57,024 bases of DNA from Raoultibacter massiliensis. Lineage in GTDB: Bacteria; Actinomycetota; Coriobacteriia; Coriobacteriales; Eggerthellaceae. Within the stretch, counting starts at the first letter, position 1. Each line of letters opens with the position of its first letter. Of this stretch, positions 19,130 through 27,307 are shown piece after piece. The DNA is taken from positions 2,438,846 to 2,495,869 of the forward strand of contig NZ_LT962671.1 in assembly GCF_900199545.1 (NCBI RefSeq), given 5' to 3'. The translations under genes and the position numbers were made by a program. The notes beneath the pieces were generated by a model. It did not search any database, was not told the origin of the DNA, and saw only the letters and a list, made by a program, of their open reading frames with translations.

Positions 19130-19175
19130 GGCCCCCGACCCCATGCAATGATACAGCACGGACGGGTCGGGGGCC
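19130..19175 (-). promoter_or_regulatory. Intra-operon 12-bp hairpin between the iron-sulfur subunit gene and torD
   Basis: GGCCCCCGACCC and GGGTCGGGGGCC pair perfectly around a 22-base loop. There is no T run after it on the minus strand, so rather than a full terminator it is probably an mRNA-stabilising or partial-attenuation hairpin that sets structural-gene and accessory-gene levels apart (inference). Confidence 0.6.
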
Positions 19176-19192
19176 GCAAGATCTGCGCCTTG

Positions 19193-19753
19193 CTACTTCA
19201 CCGCAATATCGCGGGCGTTGATCAGCAAACTCGGCGTGGTCTCCGACGAATCGGGCAATCCGTTGATATCGGAAACAAGATCGTCGCCGTATTTCGCCTT
19301 CAGCTCTTCGAGATCGCCGAAATCGAGGCAGCGCATCGGGCAAGCCGCCACGCAGGCAGGACTCTCGCCCTTTTCACGAAGCAGGTAGCACGAATCGCAC
19401 TTGCGCACGATGCCCTCGTCCTCCATGTACACCGGCTCGCCGTAGGGGCATGACGAAACGCAGGTTTCGCAGCCGATGCACATCTCGTCGTCATGAAGCA
19501 CGACTCCGGTCTCCTCGTCCTTGTACATCGCGCCCGTCGGGCAGTTGGCCACGCAAGCAGGCGATGCGCAATGGTTGCAAGAAACAGAAGTGCTGTAGTA
19601 CCTCACCGAAGGGAATTCTCCCACTTCGGTCGTTTCGACGGTGCGGAAAATCTCGCCGACGTTGTACAGGGCGTTCTTATCCCTGCAAGCGATCTGACAC
19701 GTCTTGCAACCGATGCAGGCGGTCTGATCGAAATAGAATCCCATTTGTGCCAT
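19193..19753 (-). CDS. DmsB-like four-cluster ferredoxin subunit of a molybdopterin oxidoreductase
   Basis: Protein of 186 residues with four cysteine groups: CIGCKTCQIAC, CNHCASPACVANCPTGA, CIGCETCVSSCPYG and CDSC with CVAACP. This is the pattern of DmsB/NrfC-type electron-transfer subunits that bind four iron-sulfur clusters and pass electrons to the catalytic subunit. It has no signal peptide of its own; such subunits are exported with the Tat-tagged partner. Good ribosome site GGAAGGGAG. It starts 17 bases after the catalytic gene. No membrane anchor (DmsC/NrfD type) follows, unlike classical dmsABC. Confidence 0.95.
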   Translation of the reverse strand: MAQMGFYFDQTACIGCKTCQIACRDKNALYNVGEIFRTVETTEVGEFPSVRYYSTSVSCNHCASPACVANCPTGAMYKDEETGVVLHDDEMCIGCETCVSSCPYGEPVYMEDEGIVRKCDSCYLLREKGESPACVAACPMRCLDFGDLEELKAKYGDDLVSDINGLPDSSETTPSLLINARDIAVK

Positions 19754-19770
19754 GGTTTACTCCCTTCCGA

Positions 19771-22401
19771 CTATTCGAAGATGACTCGCTGCGGCCATTC
19801 GCAGTCGGGGTCAAGCTCGCCTGTGTACTTTTCGATGACGCAGTTGTTCGAATTGAACCCGGTATGCCCCTGCCCGGTCGGAATCGGAGAGGAGAGCGTG
19901 TTCGTGGCACCGGCGATATCGTCGCCATCTTCGTTGAGCTGCGCCCAAGCGCCTTCGCCCAGCCCGATCGTCTTCGGCATGATGCGCTGGGTCACAAAAG
20001 CCGGACGCACAACCGAGCCGTAGGGGCTCGAAAGCCGTACCGGATCGTCGTTTTCGATACCGAGCTCGGCAGCATCGGAAGCGTTGATCCACAGCTCCTG
20101 CGGCCAAGCCTCGCGCAGCCAGTTCACATTGTCGAACACGTGGTGCGAGCGGCGCTGATAGTGCTGGGTGAGCAGCTGGAATGGGCGACCGTTCTCAACG
20201 CCGTCCTCGTAGCCTTCGGTAACGCGAACGTATTTCGGCAACGGATCCTTCTCGCTGAAGCCAACATGATCGATGTAGCTCGAAAGCGACTGGCAGCAGA
20301 TCTCGAACTTGCCGCTGGCGGTGGCAACCGGGTTGGCTTCGGGATCTTCGATGAACTTCGCGAAGGGAAGGTTCGCATACGCGTCGCCATCGCTACGTTC
20401 GACCTGATAGATGCCACGCTCCTTGAACTCTTGCAGCGTGATTCTGCCTTCCTGCGGCTCTCCGGCAACACCCATTTCCTTGATATCGTCCTCGGTGATG
20501 GTGAGCAACGGCTCCTTGGTTTTGCCATCGGACCCGAGCACCGTGCACCCGGCCAGCTTGTTGAACAGCTGCTGCGTCTCATCGATGTCGTAAACTTCTT
20601 CGGCCTTGAAGCCAAGCTTCTCGGCGATGCCGATAGCGATCTCCTGATCGCTTTTCGCCTCGTATAGCGGGTCGGTGATGTGCTGGCCGTAGATGAGGAT
20701 CTCGCGGTTGCCGGTGAGCAACGTACCGGGACGCTCCCACTCGGTCGTGACCGGCAAAACGATATCGGAGTACTTCGCACTCGTGTTCAGCACGTAGTTC
20801 ATCGTCAAGACGAACTCGACCTTCTTATGGGCCTCGATGCCCTGCGTCATAGCCTGACGCTGGTTGAGCGCGCCGCCCATGCCCTGGTAGATCATCTGAA
20901 TGTTGACGTCGCGCGTCTCGCCCTTGTACATGGTATGGGTTCCGTTGAGAATGGCGTTCCACATCTCGCCGTTGTTGAGGGCGTACTGCTTCTGAGGATA
21001 CGGATTCGCCGGAAGCTCGACCTTAACGCCCGCACCGCCCGAAGAAACCAGCGCGCCGCCGCCATTCGATGCGGAGTTGTGCATGGTGCCGCTTACCGAT
21101 GCGCCGTCGCGGCCGATCTGGCCGCATACCATGCCGAGCGTGAGCATCGCATGCGGAAGGCACTCGCCTTCGTTGATGCGGGCGGGAGCGCCGCCTGCGA
21201 AGATGGTTGCGGGCTTGGTGGTGGCGTACTCTTCGGCCAGCTGCTTGATCGTTTCGGCATCGACGCCGCATATCTCAGCCGCCCATTCCGGAGTCTTTGC
21301 ACCCTCGGCGGCAAACGCGCCCTCGCCCATCACGTAATCGTAGAAGTTCTGGGAGGGATCGGCAGGCTCGGAGGCGAAGGTGAACTCGTTGCGCTCGAGC
21401 GGCTTGTAGGTGTACTCGGGATAATCGCCGCTTGGCATGTGGTCTTTATCGAAGCCGACGCAGTATTTATCAAGGTACTCTTGATCGTGCAGACCCTGCG
21501 AAATGATATGGTTGATCATGCCGAGGATCATGGCCGTATCGGTTGAGGGGCGAATCGGAATCCACTGGGCGTCAAGAGCTTCGGCGGTCTCGTTGTAGCG
21601 CGGATCGATGACGACGAACTTCGTGCCGGCCTTCTTCGCCTGCAGGTAGTTGTAGGTGGGATTGCCCGCACTCGAATTTGCGGGGTTCGCGCCCCAGAGG
21701 ATCACGAGCTTCTGCTTGCGCAGCGTCAAACGGTCGGGAGCGTCAGACGAGTATCCAGGGCTTCCCATGACCATTGCGTAGGCATCGGGCCACGCGCCCC
21801 ACGAAACCTGACCCCAGCGAGGCGTATAGCCGCCCATAAGCTGGAACACGCGGGGAACTTCGGAACCGCCGAGCACGAACACCGACTCGGGGCCGTATTC
21901 GTCGTAGATCTTCTTGATTTCGGTTGCGACAAGCTCGTAGGCCTCGTCCCAGCTGATACGCTCCCACTCGTCTTCGCCGCGAAGTTCGCCGTGGGGCTCT
22001 TCGGGGCTCCAATTCTTGCGCTTCATGGGGTATTTCAGGCGGTCGGCGCCGAATACCTGCATGCGCTGCGAACGACCGCGCTGGCACGCGCGCTGCTGCG
22101 GGTAGTCGGGGCTGTCTTCGTGCGTGTCATCGGTCTTCTGCCGCAGCACCACGCCGTCTTTCACGAGCGCCTTGTTCAGGCAACGTCCGCCGCAGTTGTG
22201 CCAACACGCGGCGGTAACCCATGTTGCGCCCTCCTCGGCGTCGATCGGCTCGGAATGCTCGGTAACGGTCGAAGCGCTTTCCTGCTTCGGACTGCAACCT
22301 GACACGCCAAGACCGGCGAGCGCTGCAGCTCCCGCAGACAGCGCCAGGAACTTCCTTCGGCTCAGATTGCCGCCGATGGTGGAATCGAGAATCTTCCCCA
22401 T
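19771..22401 (-). CDS. Tat-exported molybdopterin oxidoreductase, DMSO reductase family catalytic subunit
   Basis: Protein of 876 residues. Twin-arginine signal SRRKFLALSAGAA (14-26) ends at SGCS; an iron-sulfur site follows with Cys66, Cys70, Cys74 and Cys106. The central domains include WGANPANSSAGNPTYNYLQA and FVVIDPRYNETAEALDAQWI, typical of cofactor-binding DMSO-reductase relatives; the C-terminal part (GRPFQLLTQHYQRRSHHVFDN) is the pterin-binding domain. The family reduces S- and N-oxides, nitrate, polysulfide or organic substrates; the electron acceptor here is unknown. The ligand to molybdenum cannot be assigned with confidence. Start supported by GGGAGAGG. It is the first gene of an operon with iron-sulfur subunit, chaperone, sensor kinase and regulator. 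Confidence 0.94.
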   Translation of the reverse strand: MGKILDSTIGGNLSRRKFLALSAGAAALAGLGVSGCSPKQESASTVTEHSEPIDAEEGATWVTAACWHNCGGRCLNKALVKDGVVLRQKTDDTHEDSPDYPQQRACQRGRSQRMQVFGADRLKYPMKRKNWSPEEPHGELRGEDEWERISWDEAYELVATEIKKIYDEYGPESVFVLGGSEVPRVFQLMGGYTPRWGQVSWGAWPDAYAMVMGSPGYSSDAPDRLTLRKQKLVILWGANPANSSAGNPTYNYLQAKKAGTKFVVIDPRYNETAEALDAQWIPIRPSTDTAMILGMINHIISQGLHDQEYLDKYCVGFDKDHMPSGDYPEYTYKPLERNEFTFASEPADPSQNFYDYVMGEGAFAAEGAKTPEWAAEICGVDAETIKQLAEEYATTKPATIFAGGAPARINEGECLPHAMLTLGMVCGQIGRDGASVSGTMHNSASNGGGALVSSGGAGVKVELPANPYPQKQYALNNGEMWNAILNGTHTMYKGETRDVNIQMIYQGMGGALNQRQAMTQGIEAHKKVEFVLTMNYVLNTSAKYSDIVLPVTTEWERPGTLLTGNREILIYGQHITDPLYEAKSDQEIAIGIAEKLGFKAEEVYDIDETQQLFNKLAGCTVLGSDGKTKEPLLTITEDDIKEMGVAGEPQEGRITLQEFKERGIYQVERSDGDAYANLPFAKFIEDPEANPVATASGKFEICCQSLSSYIDHVGFSEKDPLPKYVRVTEGYEDGVENGRPFQLLTQHYQRRSHHVFDNVNWLREAWPQELWINASDAAELGIENDDPVRLSSPYGSVVRPAFVTQRIMPKTIGLGEGAWAQLNEDGDDIAGATNTLSSPIPTGQGHTGFNSNNCVIEKYTGELDPDCEWPQRVIFE

Positions 22402-22529
22402 AATTCCTCTCCCTTATATGTCGTGTTCTCTCGTCTCGCACGGCCTTAAAAGCCACTTGTCGGAGCAGAAAGGCCGCTTACGGAAAGTAATTATGAGTTT
22501 GTTGCGAAGGGCTTTCAATCCAAACGGCG

Positions 22530-22564
22530 CTTAAGATTGATGAAACATGATTAAGAAAAATTAA
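22530..22564 (-). promoter_or_regulatory. Three helically phased TTAAG repeats upstream of the molybdoenzyme operon
   Basis: TTAAG occurs at 22530-22534, 22550-22554 and 22560-22564, with spacings of exactly 20 and 10 bases, 129-163 bases before the operon's start codon, in an AT-rich patch. Direct repeats spaced by one helical turn are the usual target layout of OmpR-family regulators. The operon's own regulator is the obvious candidate binder (inference). No clear -35/-10 pair was found between the repeats and 22401. Confidence 0.5.
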
Positions 22565-22691
22565 GGGTATGGCGCTTGGCAAGCCGAGCAATCGACTGTA
22601 CACCGCCCCTCGTAGCGCATCCCCAAACAGCAGCGGACAGCGCAGTATGGAGCCTGCATTCCGCCCCGCTCGACGGCAAAGCGCGCTAAAT

Positions 22692-22864
22692 TGCACAGAA
22701 ATTGCCAGATTCATACATTTTGACGTCCATATGGATGCCGATCGCGCACCCGTTGCATGCCTATATGATTACGGCAAATCGTTTCCCCAGATCACAAGCT
22801 TGGCCGTAATCCCGGAAAACGATTGCAAACATCACGCATGTCGTAATCTGGCAAAAAGTGTGCA
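22692..22864. repeat. Inverted-repeat element, family A copy 1 (173 bp)
   Basis: 27-nt ends 22692-22718 and 22838-22864 are inverted copies; both contain TTGCCAGATT, and they begin or end with TGCACA. Inner arms ATTACGGC/GCCGTAAT and AATCGTTTCC/GGAAAACGATT allow a long near-continuous fold. The second copy, 39913-40085, has the same length and nearly the same ends but a different interior. There are no open frames and no clear target duplication. It sits 13 bases after the MATE gene's stop. Confidence 0.8.
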
Positions 22865-22876
22865 GAACGAAGCGTT

Positions 22877-24319
22877 TTACGCGACAGCGGGCTCGACCGC
22901 CTTCGCATCGCGCAGCCTTCTCAGCTTCTTCACCTCGACCGCCACGAAGAACGCCGTAGTCACACACGAGAGAAGGTCGGCGGTGGGCACGGCGAGCACG
23001 ATCGCCACGAGCGGCGATATGCCGAGCGCAGGCAGCACCATCGGGAAGATGAGGTAGAGCGGAATGAGATAGATAACCTGGCGCGTCATCTCGAGAATCG
23101 CCGATTTGAACGGCTGCCCGCTCGATTGGAAGTAGCTCGAGCCCACGATCTGGAACCCGACGATGGGGAGCACGAGCGTATCGAGTTTGAGCACCGTGAT
23201 CGCGAACTCCTCGAGATCGCCCGAAACGCCGAAGATCCCGATGATAGGGCCGGGGATCACGTGCACGAGCACCCAGAAGAAGATCATGAGCCCGGTCGCC
23301 CACACGCTTGCCCACTTCACCGTATCGAGCACGCGCTGCCACTGCTTGGCGCCGTAGTTGTAGCCGATGATGGGCTGCGACCCCATGATGAGGCCGATGA
23401 CCGGCATGATGGCGAACATGATGGCCTTGTTCGCCGTACCGATCGCGGCAAGCGCACCCTTCGTTCCCAACGGGTCCATCGCGCCGTATTTGGCAAGCAG
23501 CTGGTTGAGCACCACCGTTACAGCGGTAGCGGCTACCTGCATGACAAACGAGGCAAGACCGAGCGAAAGGATTTTGCCGCACAGGCGAATGTCAGGCACC
23601 ATGCACGAGCGGCGCAGGCGAAACGCCGCGTTCTTGTTAAGTATGAAATACCAGAGAACCGGCACCATGCCGCAAGCCTGGCCGAGAATGGTCGCGACCG
23701 CGCTTCCCTCGACGCCCCATCCGAACAGCATGACGAAGAAGAAGTTGAGCACGATGCACATAGTCGTGCCGAATACCATGGTGTAGAGCGCAAGGTTCGG
23801 CTTGCCCGCCGTGCGCAAGAAGTTATTGAGACCCATGCCGAGCGATTGGAAGATGAACCCGAAGCAGATGATCTGCACGAACGCCTTCGTAGGCGCGTAG
23901 AGTTCGGCATCGGTTCCCACCAAAGCGAGAATCGGATCGATGGCGAAAACCGCCGAGAGGGCGACGACGACTGCGATGACGATCAGCAGCATCGCCGAAT
24001 TGCCGAGCGTTTTTTCGGCAAGATCGCGCCGTCCCTCGCCAAGCTGGATGGCCGTAAGCGCATTGCCGCCCTGACCGGCAAGCATCGAAAATCCCATGAG
24101 GATGGTCATGACGGGAAGGGCAAGCGTGGTAACCGCAATTCCCACATCGCCGACAGCATGGCCGAGAAACGCCGTGTCGACGACGTTGTACAGCGAGTTG
24201 AATATCATCGATATGATTGCGGGTATGGAAAACTCGAGAAGGAGCTTCCCTATCTTCATAGTGCCCAAGCGATCGGGCGATTGCTTTTCGTTTTCCTTCA
24301 TGCTCGTTGCGTCCGACAT
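22877..24319 (-). CDS. MATE-family efflux transporter
   Basis: Integral membrane protein of 480 residues with about twelve helices. Family features include SIPAIISMIFNSLYNVVDTAFLG, NFLRTAGKPNLALYTMVFGT and the second-half equivalent GSQPIIGYNYGAKQWQRV. MATE proteins expel cationic drugs or metabolites using Na+ or H+. The start MSDATS has GAGG a few bases upstream; the longer frame back to 24418 is Arg/Pro-rich and unconvincing. It is divergent from the cytidylate-kinase-like gene; the 249-base gap shows no operator I can support. Confidence 0.94.
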   Translation of the reverse strand: MSDATSMKENEKQSPDRLGTMKIGKLLLEFSIPAIISMIFNSLYNVVDTAFLGHAVGDVGIAVTTLALPVMTILMGFSMLAGQGGNALTAIQLGEGRRDLAEKTLGNSAMLLIVIAVVVALSAVFAIDPILALVGTDAELYAPTKAFVQIICFGFIFQSLGMGLNNFLRTAGKPNLALYTMVFGTTMCIVLNFFFVMLFGWGVEGSAVATILGQACGMVPVLWYFILNKNAAFRLRRSCMVPDIRLCGKILSLGLASFVMQVAATAVTVVLNQLLAKYGAMDPLGTKGALAAIGTANKAIMFAIMPVIGLIMGSQPIIGYNYGAKQWQRVLDTVKWASVWATGLMIFFWVLVHVIPGPIIGIFGVSGDLEEFAITVLKLDTLVLPIVGFQIVGSSYFQSSGQPFKSAILEMTRQVIYLIPLYLIFPMVLPALGISPLVAIVLAVPTADLLSCVTTAFFVAVEVKKLRRLRDAKAVEPAVA

Positions 24320-24568
24320 GTGATCCTCTGCTTCGGTGGTTTCGGTTGTTCTCGGCGGTGGGCGACGGCAGTCGCAGGCTGCGGCGGCAAACGCGCCGAA
24401 GCGAATCCGTGCCGCCAATGCGTAAGGAGCTATCCTAGCACACGAATCCGATTAAGTGCATTGCGGATACCGCATTTCGAAGATAACGGTACAATGTTCG
24501 CAAGGCACAGTAAAGAGCTGCACGGCTGAACGCCGAAGCTGTCGGACAAACGGAAAGAGAGACGCACT

Positions 24569-25180
24569 ATGAACGACAACCTCATCATTTCGATCAGCCG
24601 CGAATACGGAAGCGGCGGCCGCGAAATCGGCGAAACCCTCGCGTCTACGCTGGGGATCGCTTATTACGACAAAGAACTCATCAACCGCATCGTGCAGAAA
24701 TGCGGCTTTCCCGACGATGTCGTCGAGGCGCATGACGAAAAGGTGCTCAATCGATTCCTCTTCACGCCGAACCGCTTTCTTACGGGAGCCGATCTTGACC
24801 AGCCCATCGCCTCGGCCATCCATGCGGCGGAAATCGACTCGATCCGCTCGGCGGCAGACGAGGGTCCCTGCGTCATCGTGGGCCGTTCCGCCGATTCGAT
24901 CCTCTCCGCCTATCCGGGACTTATCAGCATATACGTGAGCGCTCCGATGGAAAACCGCATCGCGCGCGTCATGCGACGCAACAACCTGAGCGAAAGCGAG
25001 GCCAAGGCGCGCATCGCCCGAATCGACAAGGATCGCGCGCACTACTACCGCTACTTCACCGACAAGAAATGGGGAGAAGCGACCAATTACGATCTTTGCG
25101 TAAACAGCGGGAAGCTCACCGCCGACGACGCGGTAGCGGTCATCCGCGCCTACATCGACCGGATACGCCCTGCGCTGTAA
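24569..25180 (+). CDS. Cytidylate kinase-like family protein
   Basis: Protein of 203 residues beginning IISISREYGSGGREIGETLA, the P-loop variant of the cytidylate-kinase-like group (Cytidylate_kin2), with AYYDKELI and a later RRNNLSESEAKARIARIDKDRAHYYRYFT segment. Such proteins are predicted nucleotide kinases; they differ from the essential Cmk and their substrate is not settled. Ribosome site GGAAAGAGAG. A hairpin follows the gene. Confidence 0.88.
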   Translation: MNDNLIISISREYGSGGREIGETLASTLGIAYYDKELINRIVQKCGFPDDVVEAHDEKVLNRFLFTPNRFLTGADLDQPIASAIHAAEIDSIRSAADEGPCVIVGRSADSILSAYPGLISIYVSAPMENRIARVMRRNNLSESEAKARIARIDKDRAHYYRYFTDKKWGEATNYDLCVNSGKLTADDAVAVIRAYIDRIRPAL

Positions 25181-25214
25181 TCAGCCTCCGAAACCCAGCT
25201 GCCCGCAACAGAAG

Positions 25215-25263
25215 AAGCGCCCGAAGCCCGCTCGCGATACCGCTCGCGACGCTTCGGGCGCTT
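25215..25263 (+). terminator. Hairpin after the cytidylate-kinase-like gene
   Basis: A perfect 13-bp stem, AAGCGCCCGAAGC with GCTTCGGGCGCTT, holds a loop that itself repeats CGCTCGCGA-like strings. There is no T tract; it lies between convergent genes, so a two-way terminator is likely. Confidence 0.55.
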
Positions 25264-25317
25264 GCCGTTGAACCCAAAGGGCGAAACAACCAAGACTGCC
25301 GCAGCCCTTTCGCGGGA

Positions 25318-25686
25318 TTAGCCCAGCCTGACCCCGTTGGGAACTTCGCTTTCGGGCACGGCGAGCACGGGAACGATGCCATCCTCGTATCCGATGTCGT
25401 AAATCATGCCCTCCGACACCTCGCCCGCCATCTTGCGCGGCGCCATGTTGACAACGAACAGAGCCTGCTTGCCTTCGATCTCAGCCTTCGGATCTTCGCG
25501 TTCTTCCTTCATTCCCGACAGGATCGTACGGGTGAAATCCCCGAAGTCCACCGTCATCTTGATGAGCTTCTTCGATTTCTCGACATCCTCGACAAGCACG
25601 ATCGTACCCACGCGAATATCGATCTTATCAAGGTCGTCGATCGTGATGTTTGGCTTTACGGGAGCGGTCTTGATATGGTCGGTCAT
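25318..25686 (-). CDS. tRNA-binding domain protein (CsaA / MetRS C-terminal-like)
   Basis: Protein of 122 residues, a stand-alone OB-fold domain: IDIRVGTIVLVEDVEKSKKLIKMTVDFGD, RTILSGM and a closing VVNMAPRKMAGEVSEGMIYD motif are all typical of the tRNA-binding domain found in CsaA and at the C-terminus of methionyl-tRNA synthetase. CsaA is described as a protein-export chaperone; the domain alone binds tRNA. Start MTDHIKT chosen for AAGGAG 6 bases upstream. The shikimate-kinase-like gene lies 56 bases upstream on the same strand. Confidence 0.88.
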   Translation of the reverse strand: MTDHIKTAPVKPNITIDDLDKIDIRVGTIVLVEDVEKSKKLIKMTVDFGDFTRTILSGMKEEREDPKAEIEGKQALFVVNMAPRKMAGEVSEGMIYDIGYEDGIVPVLAVPESEVPNGVRLG

Positions 25687-25742
25687 AGCTTTCTCCTTCA
25701 TCGGGGCGCGACTCGCCCGGTCAAATGCTTTTTCATGCGCGT

Positions 25743-26258
25743 TTATTTAAGTGCGTCGGCGACCTTGCGCGCCGCCGCCGTGATGGACAGATGATCGACG
25801 TTGACCGTTATGTTGGCATACTGCTCGTAGAGCGGTTTGCGCTCGTCGTACAAATCGCGCAGACTCATGCCGATGCCGCCTTTAAGCACCACGCCGCGCT
25901 CCTGAAGATCATGCAGCCGATTGACGAGTTCCTCGAACGAGATCTGCAGATAGACCACGCGTCCGATCGAAGAAAGATGGTTCATGGCATCCTCGGAATA
26001 CACCGCCGATCCTCCAGTTGCAATGATGCTCTTAGTGGCCTCGATGTCTTTGAGGATCTGGTTCTCCACCTCGATGAATCCCTCGGGGCCACATGCGTCG
26101 ATGAGCTTCTGAAGCGTTTTGTCGCACTGGTTCTGGATAACCAGATCCGCATCGATGAAATCGTAATTCAGTATCTTAGCCAGCACGATCCCGAGCGTCG
26201 ACTTGCCCGCACCGGGCATGCCGATCAGAATGATGTTGTCTTTTCTCTCTTCCGCCAT
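25743..26258 (-). CDS. Shikimate kinase-like P-loop kinase with altered substrate site
   Basis: Protein of 171 residues with the P-loop GMPGAGKST, DAD, a lid region around LQERGVVL and DERKPLYEQYA, all in the order of AroK. Two shikimate contacts differ: the canonical GFR Arg (Arg58 of E. coli AroK) is Ile here (GPEGFIEVE), and the GGG of the substrate loop is GGS. The later Arg before PLY is kept. It could be a divergent shikimate kinase or a kinase for another small molecule. No aro genes adjoin it. Start MAEERK with GAAGGGAA upstream. The 251 bases upstream (26259-26509) hold only GC-rich simple sequence. Confidence 0.8.
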   Translation of the reverse strand: MAEERKDNIILIGMPGAGKSTLGIVLAKILNYDFIDADLVIQNQCDKTLQKLIDACGPEGFIEVENQILKDIEATKSIIATGGSAVYSEDAMNHLSSIGRVVYLQISFEELVNRLHDLQERGVVLKGGIGMSLRDLYDERKPLYEQYANITVNVDHLSITAAARKVADALK

Positions 26259-26509
26259 AACGTTCCCTTCGGTTGACCAGACGCGTGCTTCCATGCCGCT
26301 TGAGCGGTCTTTCGGCAAGCGCGCATGCGCGCTGCGGCATCATCCGTCGCAGGGTTTCGATTATAGCAGCGCCACGGCCGCGAGTCGCGCTCCGTTATGG
26401 GTCTGAAACACACGGCGGCCCGCGCTTCGCGCGCAAGGCGCCACGCAACGCGGACCCCTATCGGTCGGCACGATCCGACAGGGATCCGCCAAGCAATGCG
26501 GCTGTTCCG

Positions 26510-27307
26510 CTAAAGCGACAGATCGCGGCGACAAAACACCGCAATCCCCGCAAGGAAGAACGCGATTCCCGCCGCATAAAGCGCCATCGCCCCGCCCACG
26601 GCAGCCATCTCGCCAGCCGCCAAGCCGTACGAATCGAAAAGCGTAAGCGGCGTGACGTTCCTCAAGAACTCGAACTTATCGCCCACCTGCGATACCGCTT
26701 GAATCAGATACGAAAGGATGACCAGTCCGCCGCCCGCCCACAGTGCGACGCCCGCGTTTGAAAACAGGCAGGCGGAAAGAAAGCAGAGTCCCGCCATGAA
26801 CAGCCATAAACCGAACAGGCCCGCGTTCGCCTGCAACATCCCGCCCACATCGAGCTCTCCGGCGAACATCGCTTCCGACGATCCGATTTCAATCACGGTC
26901 ATGAGCACCATGACGATCGCAAGCATCGCAACAAGAACCCCCGCCAACGTCGATGCAATCCTGGCCCTGCTGTTCGGGGTGGCCAGCAAATAGGCCATCG
27001 TTCCCTGATCGATGGGGCGAACGACGAGTTTGTTCACCATGATGAGCGCAAGCACGAACGGCATCAGCACGAGCAGAAACCCGTACAGGTAATTCAACAG
27101 GAAATCGAGCATCGTCGCGCCCTGCGTCGCCATGCCGAACGCCGCGAACAGCTCGGGCATGCTCTGCATCATGAGATCGAGGCTCTCGCCCAGCTTCGGA
27201 TCGAACATGCTCACGATAACAACGATGTACATGGCCACGACAGCGACGATGATCCCGGAAACGAACAGGTTCGATTTGAGTTCCTTCCCGAACAGGGTTC
27301 TATTCAT
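26510..27307 (-). CDS. ABC-2 type transporter permease
   Basis: Protein of 265 residues with about six membrane helices (VSGIIVAVVAMYIVVIVSMFD, then FLLNYLYGFLLVLMPFVLALIM and so on). It begins with the short cytoplasmic MNRTLFGKELKSNL common in ABC-2 permeases. AAGGGG precedes the start. Its ATG overlaps the end of the ATPase gene by 8 bases, so the two are coupled. The transported substrate is unknown; relatives move drugs or lipids. Confidence 0.88.
   Translation of the reverse strand: MNRTLFGKELKSNLFVSGIIVAVVAMYIVVIVSMFDPKLGESLDLMMQSMPELFAAFGMATQGATMLDFLLNYLYGFLLVLMPFVLALIMVNKLVVRPIDQGTMAYLLATPNSRARIASTLAGVLVAMLAIVMVLMTVIEIGSSEAMFAGELDVGGMLQANAGLFGLWLFMAGLCFLSACLFSNAGVALWAGGGLVILSYLIQAVSQVGDKFEFLRNVTPLTLFDSYGLAAGEMAAVGGAMALYAAGIAFFLAGIAVFCRRDLSL

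Noticed and set aside
23126..24529. 467-codon plus-strand frame opposite the MATE gene
   Set aside because: Highly charged His/Arg/Glu composition typical of antisense of a membrane protein.
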